Part shown: in pieces, positions 9,916-20,925 of the stretch
Position numbering within the stretch: the first letter of the stretch is position 1
How the letters are laid out: each line of letters begins with the position of its first letter
Assembly: GCA_019914945.1 (NCBI GenBank)
Contig: CM034110.1
Coordinates: 5,101,808 to 5,165,807, forward strand
DNA from: Typha latifolia
Lineage: Eukaryota; Streptophyta; Magnoliopsida; Poales; Typhaceae
DNA length: 64,000 nt
Reading direction: 5' to 3'
Notes under the pieces: model-generated
The model's database searches: none
Told to the model about the DNA's origin: nothing
What the model saw: the letters and a program-made list of their open reading frames with translations, nothing else
Position numbers and translations under genes: made by a program

Positions 9916-12900
9916 ATGACGTCGGAGGAGAAGGTGGAGTTGAAGAGCTGTGCTACCGAGCGGATGGAGGAGAAGAAGGCACCGGACGGCGAGGAATTGG
10001 AGGAGAAGGGATCGGACGGCGAGGAATTAGAGGGGAAGAAAGTTCTGGAGGAGGAGAAGAAGGTGGAGTGGAAGAACTCGGAGTCTGAGGAAATGGTGGA
10101 GAAGAAGGTGGAGTCGAAGAGCTTCGATGCCGGGGAAATGGAGGAAAAGAAGGCATCTGATGAGAAAGTGGAGTCGAAGAGCTTCGATGCCGAGGAAATG
10201 GAGGAAAGCTCTGTTACCGAGGAATCGAAGGAGAAGAAGGCATCGGATAAGAAAGAACTGGATCCGAAGGGCTCCGATACCGAGCAACTGGAGCAGAAGA
10301 AGGCATCTGAGGAGAAGGTGGAGTCGAAGAGAGCCGATGCCGCGGAAATGGAGGAGATGTGGATGGAGTCGTGGAGCTCAGTTATCGTGGAATTGGAGTC
10401 GAAGAATGCATCGGCGAAGAAAGAAGCGGAGTCCAAGAGCTCGTTTGCGGAGGAATTGGAGGAGAAGAAGGTGGAGTCGAAGAGCTCGGTTACCGACGAA
10501 TTGGAGGAGAATAAGGCATCGTGCGAATATGATTTGGAGTCGAAGAGCTCGGTTCCCGATGAATTGGAGGAGAATAAGGCATCGTGCGAATATGATTTGG
10601 AGTCGAAGAGCTCGGTTCCCGATGAATTGGAGGAGAATAAGGCATCGGGTGAAAAAGAAGTGGAGCCGAACAGCTCGGTTCCCGAGGAATTGGAGGGGAG
10701 TAAGGCATCGGCTGAGAAAGAAGCGGAGTCAAAGAGTTCGGACGGCGAGAAATTGGAGGGGAAGAATGCGGAATGGACGAGCTCGGACGCTGAGAAATTG
10801 GAGGAGAAGAACGCGAAATGGACGAGCTCGGACGCTGAGAAATTGGAGGGGAAGGAGGAGGAATCGACGAACACTGACGCCGAGAAATTGGAGGGGAAGG
10901 AGGAGGAATCGACGAGCACTGACGCCGAGAAATTGGAGGAGAAGGAGGAGGAATCGACGAGCTCTGACGCCGAGAAATTGTTGGAGGAGGTGGAATCGAC
11001 GAGCTCTGACGCCGAGAAATTGGAGGAGAAGAAGGTGGAATCGAAGATCTCCGACGCCGAGAAATTGGAGGGGAAGAAGGTAGAGTCGAAGAGCTCCGAC
11101 GCCGAGGAAACGGAGAAGAAGATGAAGAAGAAGCAGTCGGGCGACAAGAAGGTGGTGTTGAGGACCTCTGACGGCACCGAATTCGAGGTGTCAGATAAGG
11201 TGGCGATGGAGATCGAGTCCCTCCGATCACAGATCGAGGCGCCACCTGGCGGCAAGATCACAGTCAAACACGTCAACCCCCCGGTCCTCGCCAAGATCGT
11301 CGAGTTCTTGAAGGTCCACGTCGACACGGAGCTCTCCGTCAACGATCTCAAGAGGTGGGATGCGAGGTTCGCAGCGTCCCTTGACATGGACGAGCTCTAC
11401 TGGGTCCTCATGGTAATTAATCGCCCTCTCGGAATAAAATCTCCCTTCTACCAGCTTGATCAGTTCTTGATCTATTTGATGCTTCTCTTGCTTGTTTCTT
11501 GCTTTGTACAATGCATTGTTTTGCTATCGATCGATTTGATGAATCCTTTTATAAACTATAATCTTGATTATAAGAAGATTTTAGTCAGTTTATAGCTTGC
11601 TTTTACGTTTATTGAAGATTGAACTTATTTTATGAAGTTGAGATTTCTTTGTGGTATAAGAGATAGTCTCCTGGAATGTGTTCCATTACTTGCCATATTA
11701 TTGGGCCTGTATAATATAACGTGAAAAAAGAAATCTGCTTATATATATCAGGACTTCTTTTGTGTTCTGAACATCTTAATTTTTGTAGTACAAACAAAGG
11801 CAGGTTATCCAATCTATAAATTTATTCCGGGATATTGTACTTTTAGTCAGTTTTTACTCTTTCTTCATGGAATGGTATCTATTCTAGCATACATTCCAAG
11901 AATCTTTCAAGAAAATAACTTAATATGTTCTGGATCTGTCTTTTCCATATTTTTAGTTGATTCTGTCAATTCTTACAGCATGATTTAAGTAGCTAATTCC
12001 TATCAGCAATTCTGTTCTTGAGCTAATAATTGATTTTACCTTTCCTTAAGATGATTACTAGTCAATGCTCCCATGAACACTTTCTATGAGTTTTTCTCTC
12101 AGAATACAAACTTACAGTTTTTTATTCCAGGAGAAAGTTGTGCATTCTGTTTTTTTTTAGAAAGGTCCATAGACCATAGTCATTGAATTAGGTCTGATTA
12201 TAGATAGCATCCAGTTGTTCGCCTAACAGGAGGTCAGAAGATCTTACGCGAACAACATATTGAGCTAGAAAATGTTCAGGTTAATTGTTGTATCTACTAG
12301 TGAATCCTAATTTGATCCAAGGATGCAATGAAAGCAGATGTTTACTGTTCAGCACAATATGGTGGATACCCAATTAAGATTTGCGGCTTGATGGTTGATC
12401 CAATTCACCAATAACTGGTTGTCGCTGAACAGCCACATCTCTTTTCGTCGATTGAATTTTCTATCTACTTAATCATTACTATCTTACCAACCTTTACTTG
12501 ATCGCCCTATTCACTTCGCCGAACCTATATCTTTTCTACCCTGTTGTATTGATACAATGAAAGCAGATGTGTACAGTTCAGCACAATATGGTGGATTACC
12601 CAATCAGTATTTGCAGCTTGATCGTTGATCCAATTCACCAATAACTGGTTGTTGCTGGACAGCCACATCTCTTTTCGTCGATGGATTTCTATCTACTTAA
12701 TCATAACTATCTTACCAACCTTTACTTGATCACCCTATTCACTTGGAGGAACCTATATCTTTTCTACCCTGTTGTATTGTTATAAGAAGATATTTCTTTT
12801 CTTCTCTTTTGTAGCTAAATGTATCTGATCTGTAGCAAGGATCTCTACTTTAATCTTATAGCAGTTTATACATAAGAAATAGACAAATGTAGGCATTTTC

Positions 12901-14330
12901 TTATAGTGGTTTACTCATGTGCATTTTCTTTGGTATAAATTGAACATCACAATTTCAGTAGTACAAGTGTTGGCAACTTATTTAGTCTAGAATTTTTTTT
13001 CATGATACTGTATTTTTAGTCAGATTTTACGTTGTCTTCTTTATATAGTTCTTAAGCATGAAATCAAAGACGAGTTATAAGCTGCCCATCAAGTTTTAGA
13101 GTATTGTGCCATATTCTGAGATTCTTTTGAGTAATGATTCATTTGTACTGTCTTTTTTTCCTATATATTAGTTGACTTGGTCAGTTCTTAAAGAATGATT
13201 TAAGTCTATTATTACTTTTAGTTATTTAGCGATTCTGTTCTTGTGTTACTAATTGAGTTTATCATACTTAAGACCATTACAAGTCCTGGCTACTCTCAAT
13301 GAAGTGTTTTATGCTTTATGGGCTATTCCCGCTTTTCCCTCCTACAGAGTATATTCTTGCAGTTTTTTCAGGACAGAATTGTGCATTCTGGGGTAGTTTC
13401 TATGTATTTAATCAGAATTATTTAACTAACATAAACCTGATCCTCTTATTCACTTTGCTGATACTGTATCTTTTCTACTCTCTTTTATTTTTATAAAAGG
13501 TATGCCTTTTTTTTTTCTTCTTTTGTACATAAATGTTTCTAATCTGTACTCAGGATCTTTAATTTTTCTTCTACTAGTGATATAGTGCTTTTCCATTGAA
13601 AAAAAAATGCAACAGTTATTCATGTGCCTCATGTTCCTTGGTCTAGATTGACTATTTTTAGTTCATCAAATTTTGCTAGTAGATTCTTTTTAAACCATGA
13701 TTACAATTCCATGACTACAAGTAAATCTATATGCTTCAAATTATATAAGCCTGCTCTTGACACAAATAATTGTGTATTCAACCATAGATGAATGATCGAC
13801 TCCTTTTCTGTTTTACTTCACCAAGATCCTTGATTACCCTCTCATATGTTGCTGTAAAAGATATACTATCTTTCCTTCTCCGTGTATCTCAAATAATTGT
13901 AACAAGGATTTCTTTGTTCTGCTCCTTTAAAATGATAACAATCAAATGAAAGTAAAGAAAAATCTTTTCAAACAGACTATATTATTGTGTACTACTCTAA
14001 GAGTTCCACTGTTCGTTATGTTCTCCAGTTCGACATTATTTGTTTTATTGGAATAACACAATATTTCCTCTGTTTGTCAAATTGTTGAGATGTACCAAGA
14101 AAGTGAACTAGTTTTGCCCATTCTTCTTTAATGACTCTGATAACACCTCTATGCAGGGTGCCTACAATCTTAAGGTTGCAAATCTCCAAGATCTCTGCTG
14201 CAAAATAGCAGCCTGTAGGATGAGAGGGAAGGCCATTGATCAGATCCGGAACATGTTCAACCTCCCAAATGACTATACGCCAGCAGAAGAGTATAACATC
14301 AGAAGTATGTACCCTTGGATCTTTGACTGA
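9916..14330 (+). CDS. SKP1-like protein with a giant acidic tandem-repeat N-terminus
   Basis: Two exons: 9916-11412 (499 codons) and 14157-14330 (57 codons plus stop), joined in phase 0 across a GT..AG intron (ATG|GTAATT ... TGCAG|GGTGCC). Product about 556 residues; ordinary plant SKP1 is about 155-170. Residues 1-405 are Glu/Lys/Ser-rich repeats of 14-22 residues with cores such as SSDAEKLEEKKVESK. Residues about 411-499 are the SKP1 BTB/POZ fold (KKVVLRTSDGTEFEV, LKRWDARF, LDMDELYWVLM). Exon 2 supplies the F-box-binding helices and ends MYPWIFD, keeping the W-x-F of canonical SKP1. SKP1 links F-box proteins to cullin-1 in SCF ligases, in nucleus and cytosol; that this protein does so is inference. 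The repeats may form a charged single helix or a casein kinase 2 substrate. The intron position matches the other SKP1-like genes here. Confidence 0.85.
10476..10673 (+). repeat. 66-bp tandem repeats coding 22-residue units
   Basis: Three near-identical 66-bp copies (10476-10541, 10542-10607, 10608-10673) encode units of the type KSSVPDELEENKASCEYDLE. The near identity of the DNA, including silent positions, shows recent expansion within the acidic repeat region of the SKP1-like gene. Confidence 0.8.
12323..12780 (+). repeat. 229-bp tandem duplication inside the intron
   Basis: CAATGAAAGCAGATG begins at 12326 and again at 12555. The two copies stay similar through AACTGGTTGTYGCTG and CTGTTGTATTG. 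The duplication lies mid-intron of the acidic-repeat SKP1-like gene. The rest of the 2744-bp intron is T-rich and holds nothing else I recognise. Confidence 0.85.
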
Positions 14331-14585
14331 AGGCACACTAATTGGTTGATCCAAATAATAACAAGACTATACATTCTTTGCAATCTTTACTAGTTACCGG
14401 TAAAGAGGGTAGATGACTAACAGAGGATAGTATTAATTGCATTGCATTGCAAATTCATTTTCTGGTACTAGGTTTGTACTAAAAGTTACTTTTGTCCAAA
14501 TATATTTGCTGTTACAGAAGGATATTGATACATAAGTGAAAATACTTTATCGTTTGAATTTTCACATAGTGTAAAATCCTTAAGT

Positions 14586-15273
14586 TGTTACGACTCGGTG
14601 AACCTGTGTCAACTAATTGAGCCAGACAGGCATGCAAACCTTTGGGTCTATGGGCACGACGTGAATCAAAAGATCTAGCTCGCGCACTAGTCACATTGAG
14701 GACAAGGTGTTGAAAATGTAGTGAATTCTTATGATCCGACCACGTGGGTTAAGTCAGTCGAATTTGTCAAGTCAAGTTAGCTAGTTAGATTTGTTTATTA
14801 TTTCTAAGTTCAAATGAAGGAGATAATTTATATGTGGTTTCGACCCGCTCGGATTTTACTCCTATAAAAAAGTGGTTATAAGTTAATTAGAATGGTAGAA
14901 TTGATCATTGAGTTTAGTTATTTTAATTATCTCATCCTTATTTTTATATAGTCCTTATTTTCGTAGGAGTAGATCGTAACTATTAGTACTTCTTCAAGCA
15001 TCGAAACCCTAGTCAACATCTTCAACAATGAGACACCTTACTATACGTCTGTCCACCATCACCAATGGTCGTGCCATTTGCCACCCTCCGACGACCGCCT
15101 CAACATTGGACATTTACTAATTTGCTCTATCTTGACTTTCCTTCACTCTTTTATTGTTAACTTTTTACCTTGATATTGGATTTATGTGAAAGGAAAGCCA
15201 TTAGATCCGTAACTCGTGAGGTTACTACCACAAATTTTCGTAAATTTCTTATATCTAGATCTGGTTCGTAATA
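14586..15273 (+). repeat. 5' LTR
   Basis: Shared blocks with the 3' LTR include TCAACTAATTGAG, GGGTCTATGGGCACRA, AGAAGATCTAGCTCG-like sequence and TTAGTTATTTTAATTATCTC. It has a TATAAAA box at about 14864, which the other LTR lacks through a deletion, and it has itself lost about 95 bp near its start. Confidence 0.75.
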
Positions 15274-15288
15274 TTAGTATCAGAGTCG
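15274..15288 (+). other. Primer binding site (initiator Met-tRNA type)
   Basis: TTAGTATCAGAGTCG differs at two positions from the usual TTGGTATCAGAGCCG and sits directly after the 5' LTR. Confidence 0.7.
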
Positions 15289-16016
15289 ACGTACTCTGGC
15301 CAATGATTAACATGAGATTGAGAAAAACGAACGAGGAAGGAGCACCCATAGAAGACCAAGATTTTCTCTCTGTCCCTATGGAGGTTTTCTTAGTGCCACC
15401 ACCACCAACGGCAACCGTTGGCGATGAACTACCCACGTAGGCAATGGCAAGGGCGAGGGCATTGGTCAAGTTCATGGAATCATCGAAAGAGGTCTCCGAG
15501 AGGATCGAGAAGGCTCTCTGTGCCTTGATGGCAGTTCTCCGAGCTCGACACAACTCCCATGCACTGCCAACGCCATTAGCCACGTAGGAACCAATCCCCT
15601 ATGGCAAGGCAAACCCAACTGGTGAGGGAAGGAAAGAGCCGGTCCAAACCGCGGCCAAAGCACCACCTTTAGTCATATTGGAATCCCTTCTACCTTTATA
15701 GACCATCCCAGTCTCTGATGTGATGTCAGAGAAGCCCCTAGCGACGGCCCCGACATCGTCTTCCCCAGTCGTGGTGGAAGGTAGTGATACAAACCGGCTT
15801 GACCCGATTCGAATAAGTTTTTGGACAGAAATTTATATGAAGCATTTTAAGAGATTTTTCGGTAGATCTAGTTATTGGATCGATATAAAATTTTAATAGG
15901 TTATGGCCTTAGAAAAGATATTTCTAATGAATCTAATTTCCCACAGATCGGATAGCTAGATTAGAAGATATCTTTAGAAAAGTGGATGAAGGACAAAGGG
16001 TCACCTTTGATACCAA

Positions 16017-16732
16017 TGTTACAAACTAGATCTGAACTGATCCGGACGTAAGAAAATTATGAGAATTTAAGTGGTGATAGCTTTACGAGATAGAGTTCTA
16101 ATGACTCTAGTTACATGTCAATCGAATATTTGGATGAAAAGATATAATTAAAATAGTGAAGTAAAGTTAAAACGATTAATATCCGACGTTGCAGCGGTCG
16201 TCAGAGGGTGACAGACAGCCAAGGGTGATGGTGAACGACTGTAAGGTAAGTTGGCTCATGGAGGTGATGGTGGCTATGTGTTGGTGGTAGAATTAGGATT
16301 TCTAACTTAATTCTATTCCTAAGAAAATAAACGGTTATAATTAACTTACTTATGCTCCTAGATTATCTTACTCTTACTACTAAAATAAACTCAAAACTAA
16401 AATAGTTTCTCAATACTTTGATGCTTTAATTAATAAACAACGAAGCTCTGTCCGTCTATATATAAAGGTCAGGTACAATGAGTCTTACTCAAACTTAGCC
16501 CTAAAGGCTTATACGACTCAAAATATGACTTGCCTTAGAGGCTTACATGACTTAATTTAATTTATCTTAGTGGTTTACATAACTTAATTGAATTTGCCTT
16601 AGTGGCTTACATAACTTAACTAAACTTGACTTAAAGGCTTACATAAGCATGAATCAATTAAAAGGTAAATAAGTTTAATCCATCCAACCTAATGTCCTCA
16701 TGATATGATCTGATCTGTCCCAGTTCGCATCA
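16017..16732 (-). repeat. Second LTR-like piece in opposite orientation, with its own primer site
   Basis: On the minus strand this block ends ...TTTGTAACA at 16017 and is followed by TTGGTATCAAAG (complement of 16005-16016), again a near match to a Met-tRNA primer site. The other end begins TGATGCGAACTGGG (complement of 16719-16732). It therefore looks like an LTR of a different element inserted in reverse within the first. Boundaries of the right end are inferred. Confidence 0.5.
16495..16650 (+). repeat. Degenerate tandem repeat, GGCTTACATAACTTAA units
   Basis: Five units of about 36-40 bp, each with CTTAGTGGCTTACATAACTTAA-like cores, inside the LTR-like piece. They often occur in LTR U3 regions; their role here is unknown. 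Confidence 0.65.
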
Positions 16733-17388
16733 AGTAAGGTTTAGAACTCCAACTTTCCATCGGCGACGATCTAGGCACTCCTAGCCAATGGCCACATCTA
16801 GTCCCTTCCATATGATCCCTACTATGTCAACAACTGACCCAGGAGATGGTTGAAAGACCATCGTCGACGGCCCTCATCGCTATTGGTGGCCACGGGTCCA
16901 GTGTTCCAGCAACCACCAGTGGCCACGGTTAGCTTCCACTAGCGGACTACAATCTCATGGTTGGCCACCATAGCCACCGGAGTCCATCGCGTGGATAAAT
17001 ACGACAGCCACGCTTGTGGCAATATCGCTCAAGCCAAGCCATGTTGGGGTGGCTTTGTCTAGGCTCTCCGCTGCCTCTGCTCCACTACAGTGGGGCCATG
17101 GCTGTCAATCGTAGCCATTGGGGATCGATGAACTCACCAGCGATGCGCTGTGGCCGCCGCTGCAACAACCTAATTCTAAGCATGATTTTCAGCTTCCACT
17201 GCTGCTTATCACTGCGACAGCCCACCAAACGTCGATTGCTATTGACCAACAACCTTGCCCAGCCACTATCAATGCCCATGCGGCCCATAGCGACGCCCCT
17301 AGGCAGGAAGATATTTTCATTGCTAGGTTATAGTTCTGGCTATCCAATGAAGTGCATGTATCTCAAGGTGACCTAAATTTTTACGATC

Positions 17389-18085
17389 CAGCTCGACCAC
17401 CTCACGTGATACTAGTTGGGAACCCATGAGTGTGACTTGAGGCCTAAGTATGAGCCGGAGGACAACTAGTGGAACAACCCATTGAACCCGCATCAACTAA
17501 TTGAGCTCGACTTGCATGTAAACCTATGGGTCTATGGGCACAATGTGAACTAGAAGATCTAGCTCGCATACTAGTAACCTTCAAAGCAAAACATCGAAAG
17601 AGTGGTGGACTATTACGATCCGATCATGTGGATTGAGTCAATCGAGTCAAATTAGTAAATTAGTTTATTATTTTTAAATTTAAATAAAGCAAATAATTGT
17701 GGAATTAATCAATGAGTTTAGTTATTTTATTATCTCGTTCTTATCTTTCATCATAGTCGTTATATCGTGCTTATCTTCGTAATAATAGATCGTAACCGTA
17801 GAATATTTTCAAGCACCCAACCCTAGCCACCCTCTTCAATCACGAGTCACTCTGCAATATGGCCGTCCATTACCACCCTTGGCCGTTTGCCACACTCCAG
17901 TAATCGCCGCAATATCAGACATTTATCGATATGCTCCATTCTGACCTTTCTTCACTCCTTTATTTTAACTTTCACTCCAACCTCGGATTTACGTGAAATG
18001 AAAGCCATTAGATCCGTTGAGGCTATCATCACAAAAATTTCCATAAATTTTTACATCCAAATTGGTCCAAATATAATTCGTAACA
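17389..18085 (+). repeat. 3' LTR
   Basis: Right copy of the LTR pair. It begins TTTTACGATCC (TGTTACG in the left copy) and ends ATTCGTAACA. It keeps about 95 bp near its start that the 5' LTR has lost. Confidence 0.7.
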
Positions 18086-18449
18086 AAAAGTTGTATCATT
18101 ATGTTAATAGACATAAAGTCTTTGGATTAATAAACTTTATGACACAATCGGAGAATTCACACACATATTTGTTACAATCTCAATATTCTTTCTAGTCGCG
18201 CATTAATGACCATACACTGATTCCAAATTTATGAGTGTGCTAGGAGTTGATCAAACTCCGACAGAAGCGATTTGAGTTCGTACTTATATAGGTAGAGTTC
18301 TTTTAGGTGCTCATTTAGATTAAACATACATATTATACAAACTTATTTAAGAGTTTAACTCACATCACTTATTCATTACAGGAACGTAGCGCTTAACAAA
18401 TAATTTCCGAGTAGGTCAAGATAGTGTGTTGCATTATCACCCTCCAAAC

Positions 18450-19060
18450 TTGTTTCTTCCTTTGAACCTAGAGCATGGAAATTCATGGTTTAGGTAGGAT
18501 TGTCATCCTTTGGTGATGATATTCAACTGGTCTTAGACCCACCTCACAATATTTTTTTCTAATTAAATCCTCATTAAGCCTTTAATCAAAGATCCACTAA
18601 ATTTATGCATGATCGAATGTAATCCACAGTGATTATTTTTATCTTCTAATAGTTGTCTCACAGAATTATATCTAAGATATATATATCTTGATTTTCCATT
18701 ATATGATTTACTATATGCCCGTGACAAAATGATTTGACTATTATAATGAATCCAAATATGAGGCATATAATTTAGTCATATTGGCAATTAATAAAAAAAA
18801 TCTTTTAATTATTCAGCCTCTTTGTCTGCTACTCCCAAAGCTACTAACTCAGATTCCATAGTAGAATGAATTATACAAGTCTTTTTTTTTGGATGCCCAA
18901 GAAATAGTAACACCACCACCAAGAGAGAAAATCCACCCGCATGTAAATTCAGTTCCAGTTTGTATTACTATATCCTTCAATAACAGATAGATTTCCTCCG
19001 TAGCATAATACAAACGAATTAGTTCATTTCAAATATTCTAATACAATGGATATTGCTTTC
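18450..19060 (-). pseudogene. Ty1/copia RNase H remnant
   Basis: On the minus strand the frames read VIEGYSNTNWN, GGGVTISWASKKKTCIIHST, MESELVALGVADKEAE, then a stop, then KSRYIYLRYNSVRQLL and FSGSLIKGLMRI. In copia elements the equivalent order is GYSDADW..., SWKSKKQ..., STxEAEY..., SRHIxxRxxxIRE and ADPLTKGL, the C-terminal RNase H that removes the RNA template during reverse transcription. Several stops and frame changes show it is dead. No LTRs were found around it. Confidence 0.75.
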
Positions 19061-19412
19061 CAACGCTCAATTAATCATATTTTAAGTTCAAGATTTCACA
19101 CTGAGTGCTATCCATCATACAGTTGAAGCTAGAGAAAGAATTCAAAATTTTCATATGTGAGTATGATTTGAACAAACAACAGTTCTAATCTCTCGCTAGT
19201 TTAAATTGCATGTTTAGTTTTTATTTTTATTTGGGATGTCAGATATCGGAAATCAGGGGACCTCTACCTTATGTTTTTTTTGCCAGCTTACAAATATGTA
19301 ATATGGGATCAGACCCAAAATTACAATAGATTACTTTTGTTTTGGTTGCTAAAAAGTGGGGAAAGGAAATACTTTCTGAAATTTCTTTTCTTTTGATGTT
19401 TAGTTGCATAAA

Positions 19413-19993
19413 TTACAAATATGTTAACCTGATGATTACTTTATTATGGGATGCAGAATTGTCAATAAATCGAGTATTGGCCTCCCATAAATGAATGAAT
19501 GCATGCAATTTTCCCACTTTGGGAAAAAGACAATAAAATTCAATAAAAGTGAGTATATGATTAATTAGTTCAACTGTCATATGACAAGTTCCCAATGATA
19601 GGCAAAGAATCAGCTGAATGTATCATCCACCATGAAATATCAATTTCTGGTCTGGAAACTTGAACAATGGAAGAGAAAATTTATCCAACATTATCTACTA
19701 GATTTGGTTTCCAAATCCCTTCACATTACAACCTCCCTTCTGAACATTTCCTTCAACTTCATAAAGTATACAAGAATTTCAGTTGTCTCAGTTTTACCTG
19801 GCCAAGGAACAGGCTGAGAGAAGAAAAGCTTGTCAGCTCTCTTAATTTGTTGCTCTTCTCCTAATTCTCTTCCTTTCTACTCTAAACAGTCATGTTTATA
19901 TCATATTGATGAAATTTATCTTCTGTCAGCCATCCTGGCTTTCAATTACTTCTGACTAAAAGTGGCATCTCTATAAGCAAAAGGACTAGTTGT
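19413..19993 (-). repeat. Duplicated 3' flank of the SKP1-like unit (pseudogene copy)
   Basis: This block, with words such as TTTATCCAACATTATCTACTAG and CCAAATCCCTTCACATTACA, recurs downstream of every SKP1-like gene of the subfamily: 21600-22043, 29200-29574, 48244-48840 (inverted) and 61930-62371. It may include 3' untranslated sequence. Confidence 0.65.
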
Positions 19994-20137
19994 TCATTTT
20001 TCAGTCTTCTTAGCCTCACTCTATCACCTTCTCTTCAGAAATCAGAAGTATTCAAATCATCCTTGATGTCGAACAGGTTCCGAATCTTATCAACAAGAGA
20101 TGTTCTGTAGTCCCTCAATTCCAAGGTAGTTTGCAGC
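19994..20137 (-). pseudogene. SKP1-like pseudogene, exon 2 only
   Basis: On the minus strand, after a preserved ACAG acceptor, the frame reads AANYLGIEGLQNISC and then stops. A further piece DKIRNLFDIKDDLNTS lies in another frame. Against exon 2 of gene A (171 bp), 144 bp remain, so the segment coding CRKVAAMMKGK has been lost. Intron-like sequence continues to about 20560, but no exon 1 follows; a MITE (20598-20925) and then the 3' flank of gene A stand in its place. This is a truncated duplicate that cannot make an SKP1 fold. Confidence 0.85.
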
Positions 20138-20597
20138 CTGTATGACGGCGCAAGAAAGACTAGATCAATCCACTTCACACAATCAGGAGTTGTGATCTTA
20201 ACCTGAACTATCTAACATTATTCAGAAAAAATTGTGAGGGAAATTAACATATAGTGATTCAAGAAACAATCAACAAAGAATTCAGGATAACAGACTATAT
20301 CAGTATAGCTAATGAACAGAGGGAGACATATAGCAGTATATATATGAAATGGTAAGCTGGAATTTTCAGTTAATATTATGGAGTACAGGATCAAACATAA
20401 CCTACATGCATGCTATAAATCATCTTAGCGTCTATAAATTAGATACTTATAAAAAGGTTGGCCTTTTTTTATTTTTTATTTTTATATCAATACTCAATAC
20501 TTACATCTTAGTCTTATTCCATAAACCTAGTCTCGATCCATAAACTCAGATATTTGGCAAGAACAACTCGTAAATATAAGTATTGATATGCCTGCGG

Positions 20598-20925
20598 TAC
20601 TTATGCACAATTACTTTACCATAATGTATAATTTTTTTACCAAACTAAAGTGAAACTGTTAGAATTTTCTTCCCACTTAATAGAGTCCTAGCCAATTTAC
20701 TAAAATGCTCATACTATATTTGTTGGACAAATTGATTGGGAGAAGGGCAATTTGAGCATTTTTTTAGTAATTTAATATATTAAATTCAAAAAGGTTATCT
20801 TGGTAATTTAGGTGGACTATGTTAATTTAGACGGAAACTCTAAATAGTTTTACTTTAGTTATAAGTACAACATTCGGTATAGTATAAAGTTTGTATCGGA
20901 GGTAGAGTAATTATAGACATAAGTA
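20598..20925. mobile_element. MITE at the truncation point of the SKP1-like pseudogene
   Basis: The left end TACTTATGCACAATTACTTTACC pairs with the right end, whose complement is TACTTATGTCTATAATTACTCTACC-like, giving imperfect inverted ends of about 23 bp. The interior also has TTTACCAAACTAAAGT / ACTTTAGTTATAAGT inverted parts. Non-coding, 328 bp. Confidence 0.6.

Larger units (their letters stand above)
14586..18085 (+). mobile_element. LTR retroelement without recognisable genes (3.5 kb)
   Basis: Two direct repeats of about 690 bp (14586-15273 and 17389-18085) flank an interior of about 2.1 kb. Directly after the left repeat lies TTAGTATCAGAGTCG, close to the TTGGTATCAGAGC site complementary to initiator Met-tRNA, so the left repeat is a 5' LTR. 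The LTR ends are TGTTACG and CGTAACA (right copy). The interior has no recognisable gag, protease, RT or integrase, so this is a non-autonomous element or a heavily deleted one. No clean target duplication is visible (TAAGT before, AAAAG after). Confidence 0.75.

Noticed and set aside
10127..11083. 318-residue Arg/Trp-rich frame and 251-residue Ser/Pro-rich antisense frame
   Set aside because: Shifted readings of the same repeats with no domain and no start context.
9765..11387. 540-residue Ser/Phe-rich open frame antisense to the acidic repeats
   Set aside because: Mirror image of the repeat exon: in-frame tandem repeats on one strand keep other frames open. The sense frame ends in a real SKP1 domain with a spliced second exon.
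14016..14354. 112-residue minus-strand frame
   Set aside because: Shadow of exon 2 of the acidic-repeat SKP1-like gene on the plus strand.
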